From NCBI GenBank assembly GCA_011525915.1, contig WYBM01000038.1, positions 124,001-188,000 on the forward strand: a DNA stretch of 64,000 bases, given 5' to 3'. Positions within the stretch are counted from its first letter, which is position 1, and the number at the start of each line of letters is the position of its first letter. The stretch is from Ardenticatenaceae bacterium. GTDB taxonomy: Bacteria; Chloroflexota; Anaerolineae; Promineifilales; Promineifilaceae. The position numbers and the translations under genes are program-made. Below the pieces are notes generated by a model. That model was not told the DNA's origin, did not search any database, and worked only from the letters and a program-made list of their open reading frames with translations. Positions 44,316-52,332 of this stretch are shown one piece after another.

Positions 44316-45350
44316 ATGGACTTGATTGAACGGTACATACACGAAGTAGGGCGGCATTTGCCGCGTCAACAACGGGCAGACGTGCAGGCCGAACTGCGCT
44401 CTCTGCTGCAAGATATGGTTGAAGACCAGGCACAAACAAAAGTAGAAAAGGCCGATGAGGACATTGTGGTGGGTGTACTACAAGAGTTTGGTCATCCAGA
44501 AAAAGTAGCGGCCTCTTACCAAAGCCGCCCCCAATACCTTATTGGGCCCAACCTGTTTCCCATATTTAAGTTGGTGCTCACCATAGTCACCATTGGCTTT
44601 TTTACCGTGATGGTGGGCAGCGTGATGTTATCAATGCGCAATTCAGAAACCTTTCTGGCTGACGTGACACAGGCTCTGGTTGAAGCCATGCCCGGCATTA
44701 TCGGGGGATTATTCAGCGCCTTCGGCTCCATTGTCATTGTCTTTGCCATTTTGGAGCGGATTATCCCTGAAGAGGAATTTATTCAGGATGAAACCCAGGT
44801 GTGGGATCCTCACAAACTGCCCGCAGCCGATAAGGCCCAGGAACTCAATCAAGGGGAATTGGCGGCTGGGATTGTTTTTGGCGTCATCTTTCTGATGCTG
44901 CTGAATAACTTCCCCCAGTGGGCCAAGTGGATTGTGTTCGACAATGATGAATTATTAACGGGAGCCCTGCTTTCTGCTAACTTTTATGAAAACCTACTAC
45001 CCTGGGTCAATTTACTTTTGCTTGTTTCGTTGGCGGTGGACCTGTACAAACTTCGTTTGGGCTGGCGCACTCAGGTGAGCCGGGTCATGGATATTGGGGT
45101 AGCGCTGTTAACGACCGTTGTCATCTACCTGTTGATCAGCCGCGGCCCTGTCTTTGCCCTGGCCCCCGCTGTGGCAGGCACGACCTCTCTTTCTCCGGAA
45201 AGATTTGCTTTTCTCTCTTATCTTCTGGAGAGTGGTCTGCTGCCTATTATTCTAATCCTTCAATTATTTTCGGCCGGTAAACAACTCTATGAACTGTGGC
45301 GTGTCTCCAACCCTAAGCAGCCGCCTTCATTGGCAGGTAAAACCGGATGA
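44316..45350 (+). CDS. HAAS-domain membrane protein (PadR partner)
   Basis: A 344-aa protein. The first ~75 residues are a helical HAAS-type domain (DLIERYIHEVGRHLPRQQRA, then LQEFGHPEKVAASYQ). About seven membrane helices follow in three groups. Such proteins occur next to PadR regulators and are thought to be part of a membrane-linked regulatory pair; biochemical function is not established. AGGAGA precedes the ATG. Confidence 0.85.
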   Translation: MDLIERYIHEVGRHLPRQQRADVQAELRSLLQDMVEDQAQTKVEKADEDIVVGVLQEFGHPEKVAASYQSRPQYLIGPNLFPIFKLVLTIVTIGFFTVMVGSVMLSMRNSETFLADVTQALVEAMPGIIGGLFSAFGSIVIVFAILERIIPEEEFIQDETQVWDPHKLPAADKAQELNQGELAAGIVFGVIFLMLLNNFPQWAKWIVFDNDELLTGALLSANFYENLLPWVNLLLLVSLAVDLYKLRLGWRTQVSRVMDIGVALLTTVVIYLLISRGPVFALAPAVAGTTSLSPERFAFLSYLLESGLLPIILILQLFSAGKQLYELWRVSNPKQPPSLAGKTG

Positions 45351-45384
45351 ACAGCGATGGCCAAGGGCCGCCCTGCCTCACTTA

Positions 45385-45414
45385 TTAGACCATCATCTAA
45401 CACCTTGTTATAAT
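45385..45414 (+). promoter_or_regulatory. Promoter of the M14 carboxypeptidase gene with structured leader
   Basis: TTAGAC (45385-45390), an 18-base spacer, TATAAT (45409-45414). The roughly 84-base leader contains an inverted repeat AAGTGGAAG (45432-45440)/CTTCCACTT (45467-45475) before the AAAGGAGA ribosome site. Confidence 0.55.
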
Positions 45415-45504
45415 TCGCGCCAGGCAAGCAGAAGTGGAAGGATCAGGTAATTCCCAAGAGATTGTTCTTCCACTTTTGCCACTTTCCCATAAAAGGAGAC
45501 CCCT

Positions 45505-47175
45505 ATGCGCGAAATGAGCTTTGATCGCTATTATCGTCACGAAGAGATGACCACCTTTTTGAAAGCATGGACCGAACAGCATGCTGGCTTATGTAAACTT
45601 GAGAGTTTGGGCACCAGCTACGAAGGGCGCGACATCTGGGTCGTGATCCTGACAAACTTTGCTACCGGCCCAGACATTGAAAAACCGGCTTATTGGGCCG
45701 ATGGCAATATTCATGCCACGGAAGTGTCTGCTTCTACGGCCGCTTTATACCTGATCAATAAACTGCTGACACAATATGGTCAGGATGACAAAGTCACCTA
45801 TGCGTTGGATACTCGGGCCTTTTATGTTGTCCCCCGCCTGAACCCCGATGGCGCCGAATGGGCATTGGCAGACCGGCCCAAATTTATTCGCAGCAGCACC
45901 CGGCCATACCCGCGCACAGACGAACTCGATGGCCTGCATCAGGAAGACATAGATGGCGACGGCCGTATCCTGCAAATGCGCCTTAAAGACCCCAATGGCG
46001 CCTGGAAACCCCACCCAGACGAACCACGCCTTATGATCCTTCGTGAGCCGGACGAACCACCGGACGACAACTTTTATCGTTTGCTGCCCGAAGGCCGCCT
46101 TAAAAATTATGATGGTGTCACCATCAAAAGCGCCCCGCCGTTACAAGGGCTGGACTTAAACCGCCAGTTCCCTGTCTTTTGGGAACCAAACCAGCGCGGC
46201 GCCGGCCATTTTCCCGGCAGCGAGCCAGAAACGGCGGCCGCCATGCGTTTTGTCGCCGACCATCCCAATATCACCGGCTCTGTTAGCTTCCACACCTTCA
46301 GCGGCGTCTACCTGCGCCCCCCTACCAAAGGGGCAGACGACACCTTGCCCACGCCAGACCTGTACACCTACCAAAAGCTGGGGCAAAAAGCAGAGGAAAT
46401 CACCGGTTACCCGGCCGTTTCTGTTTTCCATGACTTTAAGTATGACCCCAAAGCATACATCAAGGGCACCTTTGACGACTGGATGTATGAATACCTGGGC
46501 CTTTACGCCTGGACGTGTGAGATTTGGAGCGTACAGCGGCAGGCGGGCATAAAAGAGTACAAATACATTGATTGGTTCCGCCAGCACCCTATTGAGGATG
46601 ATCTGAAAATTTTGCAATGGAATGATGATGTCTTAGGGGGTGAAGGCATTATTGACTGGTATGCTTTTGATCACCCACAGTTAGGCCAGGTGGAGTTAGG
46701 CGGCTGGCACAACTTTGTCACCTGGCGCAATCCGCCCTACAAGCTGCTAGAAAAAGAAGTTGCCCCGTTGGCCGACTTCACCATTTTTAGCGCCCTGGCT
46801 TCCCCTCGGCTGGCATGGTATGACGTACACAAAAGCACCAATGGCCATGTTCACCATATCCGGGCTGTAGTGCATAACACGGGCTGGCTGCCTACAAATA
46901 TCAGCAAAAAGGCCCTGGAAATGGATGTGGTTCGCCAGCTAGAAGTAGACATAAAGTTACCAGATGGAGCCACATTGCTGACAGGTCAAGAAAAAACAAT
47001 GTTGGGTCAACTGGCTGGCCGTGACCAAAAATCACAGTTCTCTATGTGGAGCGATGACAGCACCAGCGAACGGGCCAAAGTAGAATGGGTAATTGCCGCC
47101 GAACCAGGACAAGTGGTAGAAATCACGGCCGTTCATCCCCGCGCGGGCACCATTCGCCAGGCCATTACGCTCTAA
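45505..47175 (+). CDS. M14 zinc carboxypeptidase-like protein
   Basis: A 556-aa metallopeptidase. Zinc ligands His70 and Glu73 (ADGNIHATEVSAS), the substrate-binding NPDG and DLNRQFP motifs, the third ligand His near 260 (SVSFHTFSGV) and a probable catalytic Glu near 340 (AWTCEIWSV). No signal peptide, so cytoplasmic. A C-terminal beta domain follows from about residue 430. Length and the wide insert between ligands set it apart from classical carboxypeptidase A; it matches long bacterial M14 proteins of unknown substrate. Confidence 0.9.
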   Translation: MREMSFDRYYRHEEMTTFLKAWTEQHAGLCKLESLGTSYEGRDIWVVILTNFATGPDIEKPAYWADGNIHATEVSASTAALYLINKLLTQYGQDDKVTYALDTRAFYVVPRLNPDGAEWALADRPKFIRSSTRPYPRTDELDGLHQEDIDGDGRILQMRLKDPNGAWKPHPDEPRLMILREPDEPPDDNFYRLLPEGRLKNYDGVTIKSAPPLQGLDLNRQFPVFWEPNQRGAGHFPGSEPETAAAMRFVADHPNITGSVSFHTFSGVYLRPPTKGADDTLPTPDLYTYQKLGQKAEEITGYPAVSVFHDFKYDPKAYIKGTFDDWMYEYLGLYAWTCEIWSVQRQAGIKEYKYIDWFRQHPIEDDLKILQWNDDVLGGEGIIDWYAFDHPQLGQVELGGWHNFVTWRNPPYKLLEKEVAPLADFTIFSALASPRLAWYDVHKSTNGHVHHIRAVVHNTGWLPTNISKKALEMDVVRQLEVDIKLPDGATLLTGQEKTMLGQLAGRDQKSQFSMWSDDSTSERAKVEWVIAAEPGQVVEITAVHPRAGTIRQAITL

Positions 47176-47198
47176 CAAGTTGCCTAGATGGCCATCCC

Positions 47199-47227
47199 TT
47201 GTTATAACAATATAAATATACTATAAA
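47199..47227 (+). promoter_or_regulatory. Promoter with 12-bp palindrome upstream of the AP2-domain gene
   Basis: TTGTTA (47199-47204), a 17-base spacer, TATAAA (47222-47227). The perfect palindrome TTGTTATAACAA (47199-47210) overlaps the -35 box and is a natural candidate operator. An AAAAGGTGG ribosome site follows. Confidence 0.6.
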
Positions 47228-47251
47228 CAAACGCTTAAAAGGTGGTAATAA

Positions 47252-47710
47252 ATGAAAAGCATTTCGCGCATTGACCAACCGGAGAAAAACAATCACGGTT
47301 TTTATGTGCGTGTTTCTTTTCGTGGCCAGCAGCATCGCAAATTCTTCAGCGATGCCAAGTATGGGGGGGACGAGGGGGCATTGGATGCCGCTATTGCTTA
47401 CCGCAACAGCTTGGAACGGGACCTGGGCAAACCACATACCGACCGTATGGTGTTAGCCCCTAAGGACAAAAAACGGGCCGGTGTTCGGCGTATTCAAAAG
47501 ACCAGGCGCAAAAACGGCAAAGTTTACACCTATGATGTCTATGAGGTGCAGTGGTGCCCAGAGCCACGTAAAGTGGAACGCCAGTTCTTTTATGTCAATA
47601 CGTTGGGCGAACACGAAGCCCGGCGGCGCGCCTACGAACTGCGACGGGCTAAAGAACGCCAGATTTACGGCCGTGCCTTTGGTGAATCACCACATCCGCC
47701 TGATTTTTGA
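47252..47710 (+). CDS. Stand-alone AP2-like DNA-binding protein
   Basis: A 152-aa basic protein. Residues about 5-60 fit the AP2 fold: GFYVRVSFRGQQHRKFFSD, then KYGGDEGALDAAIAYRNSLE, i.e. three strands and one helix. A second similar unit seems to follow at about 77-140 (VYTYDVYEVQWCPEPRKVER, then HEARRRAYELRRAKERQIYG). In bacteria AP2 domains mostly occur in mobile endonucleases or integrases. Here no nuclease or integrase domain is attached, so a transcription factor or nucleoid protein is likely. Monocistronic, with its own promoter and terminator. Confidence 0.75.
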   Translation: MKSISRIDQPEKNNHGFYVRVSFRGQQHRKFFSDAKYGGDEGALDAAIAYRNSLERDLGKPHTDRMVLAPKDKKRAGVRRIQKTRRKNGKVYTYDVYEVQWCPEPRKVERQFFYVNTLGEHEARRRAYELRRAKERQIYGRAFGESPHPPDF

Positions 47711-47741
47711 TCACGTCAGAGGTGGCATCAGGGTGCAGCTT

Positions 47742-47773
47742 AAAGCCAACGGCCGTGGCCGTTGGCTTTTTTT
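47742..47773 (+). terminator. Rho-independent terminator of the AP2-domain gene
   Basis: Perfect 12-bp stem AAAGCCAACGGC/GCCGTTGGCTTT with the loop CGTG, followed by a T run to 47773. It contains the ACGGCCGT octamer at the loop. Confidence 0.92.
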
Positions 47774-47931
47774 GTTTACGCACAAGCACAACAAGAGGTC
47801 TACATCGGGCAGTAAGAAGTCAACAAGTCAAATGACTAAAACCCGGCAACGTTTGGGCAAGTAGGCCGTTTTATGCCAGAATGGGGGCCTGGGGCTGCCC
47901 CATTACCCGGCACAGGATGTGGCATGATCAT

Positions 47932-50418
47932 ATGATAGCAGAGACACAAGATGAATTAAGAGAGGAAAAAGCACCACCCCCCTGGCAGACCTGGGGTGGG
48001 CGTATTCTGATCGTTTTACTGACCCTGTGGACGATGAACGTCGTTTGGGGGGCACAGGTCATCGGTTGGCTGGTTACCAGCTCAGGCACAGCAGGCAGCG
48101 GGCCCTGGGTCTGGGCTACACTCATTCAAGTAGGGTTGACGGCCATGCCCCTGCTTCCCCTGGCCTGGAAATGGCCGATCAGGCGTTACCGCGCTGCCTT
48201 TCAAACATGGCTGCTGGCCTGCCTCTACCCCTTACTGCTGGCCCCCACCCGCCTGTTAACTCCTACCCATAGCCAGCTCGTTTTACTGGCACAGCTCCTG
48301 CTTACTTTGTTGGCCATCGCCATCCTGTTACCCATCACCCGGCACCTCAGGCCTGACCGCTTACCACTTACCACCTACCGCGCACCCGCCGCCTGGCTGG
48401 CGGTAGGCACGGCCGTATTTGCCTGCCTGCCCTGGGTTGCCTGGGGGGCAGTGGGGTCACCCTTGGACACCCTGCTCAGCCTGCTGCTGGGGCTGTTTTT
48501 TGGGGTAGTGACCGCCATCAACGGCCGTCTCTGGTTCCATACCCTGGCTCACGATTCGCACGGTATAGGGTGGGATATACTTACTGGCGGGCTGGTGCTG
48601 GGTACGGCCGTCCTGGTGCTGGCTTCGGCGCTGAGCTTTAACGGCGCCCAACTCCTGTTGATGATCACGCTGCCGGCGCTTGGTTGGGCCATGATGGGCA
48701 CAGCCGTGGCCAGTCCATTTAATGCCGGCATACCGGGGCTGCTGGCCGGGCTGACAGCCGCTTTTATCCTCATGTTCACTGACAGTGACGGCCTTTTCTT
48801 AAATGCGTTTGACGGCATTTTGCGCTGGACATTCCAGGCAGCATGTACGGCCATGTGGCTGGCGTGGCTGGCCGGGTTCCTCATGTTGTTGTTTAGAAAG
48901 CGTCTGGTAGGCATGCTGGTACACGGCCGTGTGTGCCTGACCCTGGCGGCGGCGGCCGCTGCCCTAGGGCTGGCCACCTATCTGCTGGCAGGGCAGCCCG
49001 GCTGGTACGGTGACCGCCTGTTTGTCATCCTCAAAGAACAGGCTGACGTCTCTGCCGCCGCTGAGATGGGTGATTATGATGCTCGCCGCCGCTTTGTCTA
49101 TGATACGTTGACCGCTCATGCCAGCCAGTCTCAGGCTGACCTGCGCCAATCGCTCGATAGTTTAGGAGTGGATTACACACCTTATTACCTGGTGAACGCC
49201 CTGGAAGTGCGTGGTGGTCTGCTGCACCGGCTGTGGCTGGCTACCCGGCCAGAAGTCGACCGCATCATCCCCAGCCCGGTGCTGCGCCCTACCCCCACCG
49301 ATCTAATGCTGCCGCTGCCGCTGTCATCGGCCCCCACAGTGACGCCGTGGAACCTGACCAATATCGGCGCTGACCGGGCATGGCAAGCGTTTGGCGCCCG
49401 CGGCCAGGGCATTATCATCGGCCAGAGTGATTCCGGTGTGCAGTGGGATCATCCTGAGCTGCTAGATGGCTACCTGGGGTACAGCGGCAACCACAGCGGT
49501 TACTGGCTTGATCCCTGGCGCAGCACGGCCGTGCCGACAGACATCAACGGGCACGGCACCCATACACTTGGTTCGATTTTAGGCAATACGGTAGGCGTAG
49601 CCCCAGACGCCCAATGGATTGCCTGTGCCAACCTGGTGCGCAACCTGGGCAACGCGGCCTTGTACCTGGATTGCATGCAGTTTATGTTGGCCCCCTACCC
49701 TCAGGGGGGCAACCCATTCACAGACGGCCATCCTGACAAATCGGCCCATGTGCTGAACAACTCCTGGGGCTGCCCTCAGGCCTATGAAGGGTGTGATCCG
49801 CTGACATTGGTGACGGCCGTGCGCGCTTTGCGGGCAGCGGGCATCTTTGTCGTTGCTTCTGCCGGGAACGAAGGGCCGGCGTGCGGCACCATCGCCAACC
49901 CCATCGCCCTCTATGACGAGGTGTTTTCAGTAGGCGCCGTCGATAGAAACAACAACATTGCCAGCTTCAGCAGCACCGGCCCGGTGACAGTTGACGGCAG
50001 CGGCCGTATCAAGCCAGATATGGTAGCCCCTGGTGTAGATGTACTGTCTGCCTGGCCCCAGGACAGGTACGCCCTCTCCAGCGGCACTTCCATGGCCGGG
50101 CCGCATGTGGTCGGGGTGGTGGCGCTTATATGGTCAGCCAACCCGGCGCTTATAGGCGATATTGAAAGCACCGAAGCCATTTTACGCGCCAGCGCCACTC
50201 CTTTCCACCCCGCCGGCGGCCTGGCCCTGCCGGAAGCGCTGACCGATATGGACGAGGACACAGCTGCTCTGTTTGCGCCCCTGCTTGATCAGACTGCCGA
50301 CCCCGCAGGAGGCACCTGCCTGGCCCAAACAGACACGGCCGTGGTGCCCAACAACATCGCCGGGTATGGCCTTGTGAATGCGTATGAAGCGGTGAAACTG
50401 GCCCGCGCACGGCCGTAG
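47932..50418 (+). CDS. Polytopic membrane protein fused to a subtilisin (S8) protease
   Basis: An 828-aa protein. The first ~360 residues contain ten or more hydrophobic helices; the remainder is a subtilase with Asp in GQSDSGVQWDHPELL (about 500), His in GHGTHTLGSILG (about 541) and Ser in SSGTSMAGPHVVG (about 719), plus the oxyanion Asn in NNSWG. Between the parts lies an inhibitor-like stretch (FVYDTLTAHASQSQADLRQS) that may be an I9-type propeptide. A large membrane anchor on a subtilase is uncommon. The start is uncertain: ATGs at 47881, 47917 and 47932 are all in frame and none has a clear Shine-Dalgarno. Confidence 0.88.
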   Translation: MIAETQDELREEKAPPPWQTWGGRILIVLLTLWTMNVVWGAQVIGWLVTSSGTAGSGPWVWATLIQVGLTAMPLLPLAWKWPIRRYRAAFQTWLLACLYPLLLAPTRLLTPTHSQLVLLAQLLLTLLAIAILLPITRHLRPDRLPLTTYRAPAAWLAVGTAVFACLPWVAWGAVGSPLDTLLSLLLGLFFGVVTAINGRLWFHTLAHDSHGIGWDILTGGLVLGTAVLVLASALSFNGAQLLLMITLPALGWAMMGTAVASPFNAGIPGLLAGLTAAFILMFTDSDGLFLNAFDGILRWTFQAACTAMWLAWLAGFLMLLFRKRLVGMLVHGRVCLTLAAAAAALGLATYLLAGQPGWYGDRLFVILKEQADVSAAAEMGDYDARRRFVYDTLTAHASQSQADLRQSLDSLGVDYTPYYLVNALEVRGGLLHRLWLATRPEVDRIIPSPVLRPTPTDLMLPLPLSSAPTVTPWNLTNIGADRAWQAFGARGQGIIIGQSDSGVQWDHPELLDGYLGYSGNHSGYWLDPWRSTAVPTDINGHGTHTLGSILGNTVGVAPDAQWIACANLVRNLGNAALYLDCMQFMLAPYPQGGNPFTDGHPDKSAHVLNNSWGCPQAYEGCDPLTLVTAVRALRAAGIFVVASAGNEGPACGTIANPIALYDEVFSVGAVDRNNNIASFSSTGPVTVDGSGRIKPDMVAPGVDVLSAWPQDRYALSSGTSMAGPHVVGVVALIWSANPALIGDIESTEAILRASATPFHPAGGLALPEALTDMDEDTAALFAPLLDQTADPAGGTCLAQTDTAVVPNNIAGYGLVNAYEAVKLARARP

Positions 50419-50502
50419 CCCAGACGCGGTTTTATCCGCATACAACCATCTTTTCCTGGCTTACGTACAGCAGGTAGTTCTTAAATACATTGATCACACT
50501 CT

Positions 50503-50559
50503 GGTAGGGGCGACCCTCGTGATCGCCCTGAACGAGGCAGGCACAAGGCCTGCCCCTAC
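50503..50559. repeat. 57-bp intergenic element with inverted ends (GTAGGGGC...GCCCCTAC)
   Basis: Terminal arms GTAGGGGC (50504-50511) and GCCCCTAC (50552-50559), with an internal inverted GGCGA...TCGCC. The left half recurs at 16946-16975. No coding capacity, so a small non-autonomous or palindromic repeat. The rest of the 182-base spacer shows no gene. Confidence 0.7.
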
Positions 50560-50600
50560 AAAAGGTCATACATTTCTTTAAATCTGGAAGGAGTTTAAAA

Positions 50601-50837
50601 ATGGAAAAAGAAACCAAAACGCTCTATCGTAGTCAAGATGACCGCTGGCTGGCCGGCGTCTGCGGCGGCCTGGGCATTTACCTCAACATGGACCCCACCC
50701 TGATCCGGGTTGTGTTTATATTGTTGGCCCTATTTGGCAGCAGCGGCTTTTGGATTTACCTGATCCTGTGGCTTGTGATCCCTCAGGAGCCAACGGCGTC
50801 TGGAGCGGCCAAATCAGATACCTTCACAGACAGTTAA
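50601..50837 (+). CDS. PspC-domain protein
   Basis: A 78-aa protein with the PspC signature: LYRSQDDRWLAGVCGGLGIY, then MDPTLIRVVFILLALFG and FWIYLILWLVIPQ, with one or two membrane helices. Small PspC proteins act in phage-shock or membrane-stress responses; no pspA is adjacent. GGAAGGAG precedes the ATG. Confidence 0.92.
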   Translation: MEKETKTLYRSQDDRWLAGVCGGLGIYLNMDPTLIRVVFILLALFGSSGFWIYLILWLVIPQEPTASGAAKSDTFTDS

Positions 50838-50886
50838 CGGCACCTTAAGTTGTTAGTGATCTTTACAGTCAACTAAACCCTGGCGG

Positions 50887-51384
50887 TCAATCAGCCTGGC
50901 AGTGAGAGACCAGGCTTTTGCTCATGTGGTAATAAGTGGCCTGATCATACCCTTCGTGCTGCCCTTTCCCCGCGATCTCGTAACCCAGCCGTTGGAAGGT
51001 GTGCACGTTTTCTGATAGGGCTATACGCACTCCCAGCCGAACACGCTGAAAACCATGTTCACGGCCGTATCGTTCCACATGTTCAACAAGCCGCCGGGCA
51101 ATACCCTGTTTCTGATACATTGGCAGCACAGCCAGGCGGCCGAAGTAAAGGTCACCTTCTTGCTGTTTGAAGGGCATCAGGAAAACACAACCAACCACAC
51201 GGCCGTCTACCTCGGCAACCAGCAGCGTTTGTGACGCCAGCTTATCCCGCAGTGTGTATACTGTCTCTGTGTGGACCCCTGAGGGCGGGTTGAGCCGCCC
51301 CTGGTAGGGAGCAAAAGAGGCTTTTAAAGTGGCCAACACTGCGTCACAATCAGCCTCATGCCCCCGGCGAATCTGAACTATCAT
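50887..51384 (-). CDS. GNAT-family N-acetyltransferase
   Basis: A 165-aa protein with the acetyl-CoA motif region RLAVLPMYQKQGIARRLVEH followed by NVHTFQRLGYE. The gene overlaps the 3' end of the nucleotidyltransferase gene by about 30 bases, indicating coupled expression. Substrate unknown. The GTG at 51387 is an alternative start. Confidence 0.88.
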   Translation of the reverse strand: MIVQIRRGHEADCDAVLATLKASFAPYQGRLNPPSGVHTETVYTLRDKLASQTLLVAEVDGRVVGCVFLMPFKQQEGDLYFGRLAVLPMYQKQGIARRLVEHVERYGREHGFQRVRLGVRIALSENVHTFQRLGYEIAGKGQHEGYDQATYYHMSKSLVSHCQAD

Positions 51385-52156
51385 CACACAATCCTAGTAT
51401 CAGGTTTTTCATGGCCGTGTTGACCGTAAAGTGGGTTTCTAAAAAGCGCAAAATGGCCCGGGCAGAGGCTACCGTGTGGGTATACCCTTGCATAAATTGG
51501 GGCAGATAAACGGCCGTTTCTGGAAACCGCTGCTCGAACCGGCGCTCCTGGCCAAAGATGTCCTGGAATGCCGGCTGCGCCATTTCGACATATGCCGCCA
51601 ATTCTATGACCCGATCAACCGCAAATCCTTGCACAAACCGGGCCGCCGATAATTTTTCACCACGTCGGTAACGGGCCAACCCCACATACAGGTTCGTGAT
51701 GGCCTCACCTACCAGCCAGGCTGTGTCACGCTGGCTGGCTGTATGTTGTTTTGGCTGCAGCCAGGAAACGTCAAAGGCTTCTGACCGCCACACCACTCGG
51801 GCACCCGCAAAGGGAATGTGTGCCAGTTCCGCCGGTTCAAAAAGCGCAAACTCGCAAAAAATGCCGTCTTCAAAAAGCAGTTTATAACCATCATCTGTGT
51901 TTTTGAAGTGATAGGCAACGGGGTGTACGGCCGTGAGCCAACCCAGGTCAGCTATAAGCTCAGCCTTAACACCCGACTGTACGATGACAAAAAAGTCCAG
52001 GTCAGAAAAGTCATCCATACGCGCCGTTTCGCTGCCAGCCGATCCCAGGCCAACGAGGGCCAATGTCCCCGCTGTTGCTGCCAGGGAACGGCCAATGTCA
52101 TCCAATCGCTGCAAGAGCGCCTGCTTGTGTTTTGTATCTGTCAATGTGTCACTCAT
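51356..52156 (-). CDS. Nucleotidyltransferase-fold protein
   Basis: A 266-aa protein with the polymerase-beta-like motif: LVGLGSAGSETARMDDFSDL then DFFVIV (the Gly-Ser and DxD pattern), and a third acidic position in IFCEFALFE. Such proteins adenylylate small molecules, including aminoglycosides or lincosamides, or act as antitoxin-like enzymes. With the overlapping GNAT gene it forms an aminoglycoside-modification-like pair, but neither shows a specific resistance signature. ATGs at 52165 and 52156 are both possible. Confidence 0.78.
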   Translation of the reverse strand: MSDTLTDTKHKQALLQRLDDIGRSLAATAGTLALVGLGSAGSETARMDDFSDLDFFVIVQSGVKAELIADLGWLTAVHPVAYHFKNTDDGYKLLFEDGIFCEFALFEPAELAHIPFAGARVVWRSEAFDVSWLQPKQHTASQRDTAWLVGEAITNLYVGLARYRRGEKLSAARFVQGFAVDRVIELAAYVEMAQPAFQDIFGQERRFEQRFPETAVYLPQFMQGYTHTVASARAILRFLETHFTVNTAMKNLILGLCDDSSDSPGA

Positions 52157-52179
52157 AAGATCCATAGATAAGGTTAGGA

Positions 52180-52332
52180 CCAGTGGTCAGAAGTCAGTAA
52201 CCAGTGGTCAGAAGTCAGTAGCCAGTGGTCAGAAGTCAGTAGCCAGTGGTCAGAAGTCAGTAGCCAGTGGTCAGTGGACAGTTGCAGGTGTCAGGCCCTA
52301 CTGAACACTGGCCACTGATAACTGATAACTGA
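52180..52332. repeat. Tandem 21-bp array of CAGT heptads with opposing ACTG arm
   Basis: Four units of CCAGTGGTCAGAAGTCAGTA(A/G) at 52180, 52201, 52222 and 52243, plus a partial unit at 52264, each made of three heptads. After about 40 bases the inverse orientation appears (CTGAACACTGGCCACTGATA, ending in ACTGATAACTGATCAG) and runs to the stop codon of the MFS gene. A long snapback hairpin is possible. Confidence 0.9.

Noticed and set aside
51356..52156. Toxin-antitoxin or resistance module (nucleotidyltransferase plus GNAT)
   Set aside because: Sizes and motifs do not match MNT-HEPN or known aminoglycoside-modifying enzymes closely enough; kept as generic functions.
52180..52277. Possible CRISPR array (regular 21-bp repeats)
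   Set aside because: Units are directly adjacent with no unique spacers, no cas genes are present, and the unit breaks down into CAGT heptads shared with other loci.
51933..52304. Open frame with SGQKSVA peptide repeats
   Set aside because: It is the 21-bp repeat array read in one frame, joined to antisense of the nucleotidyltransferase gene; no ribosome site.
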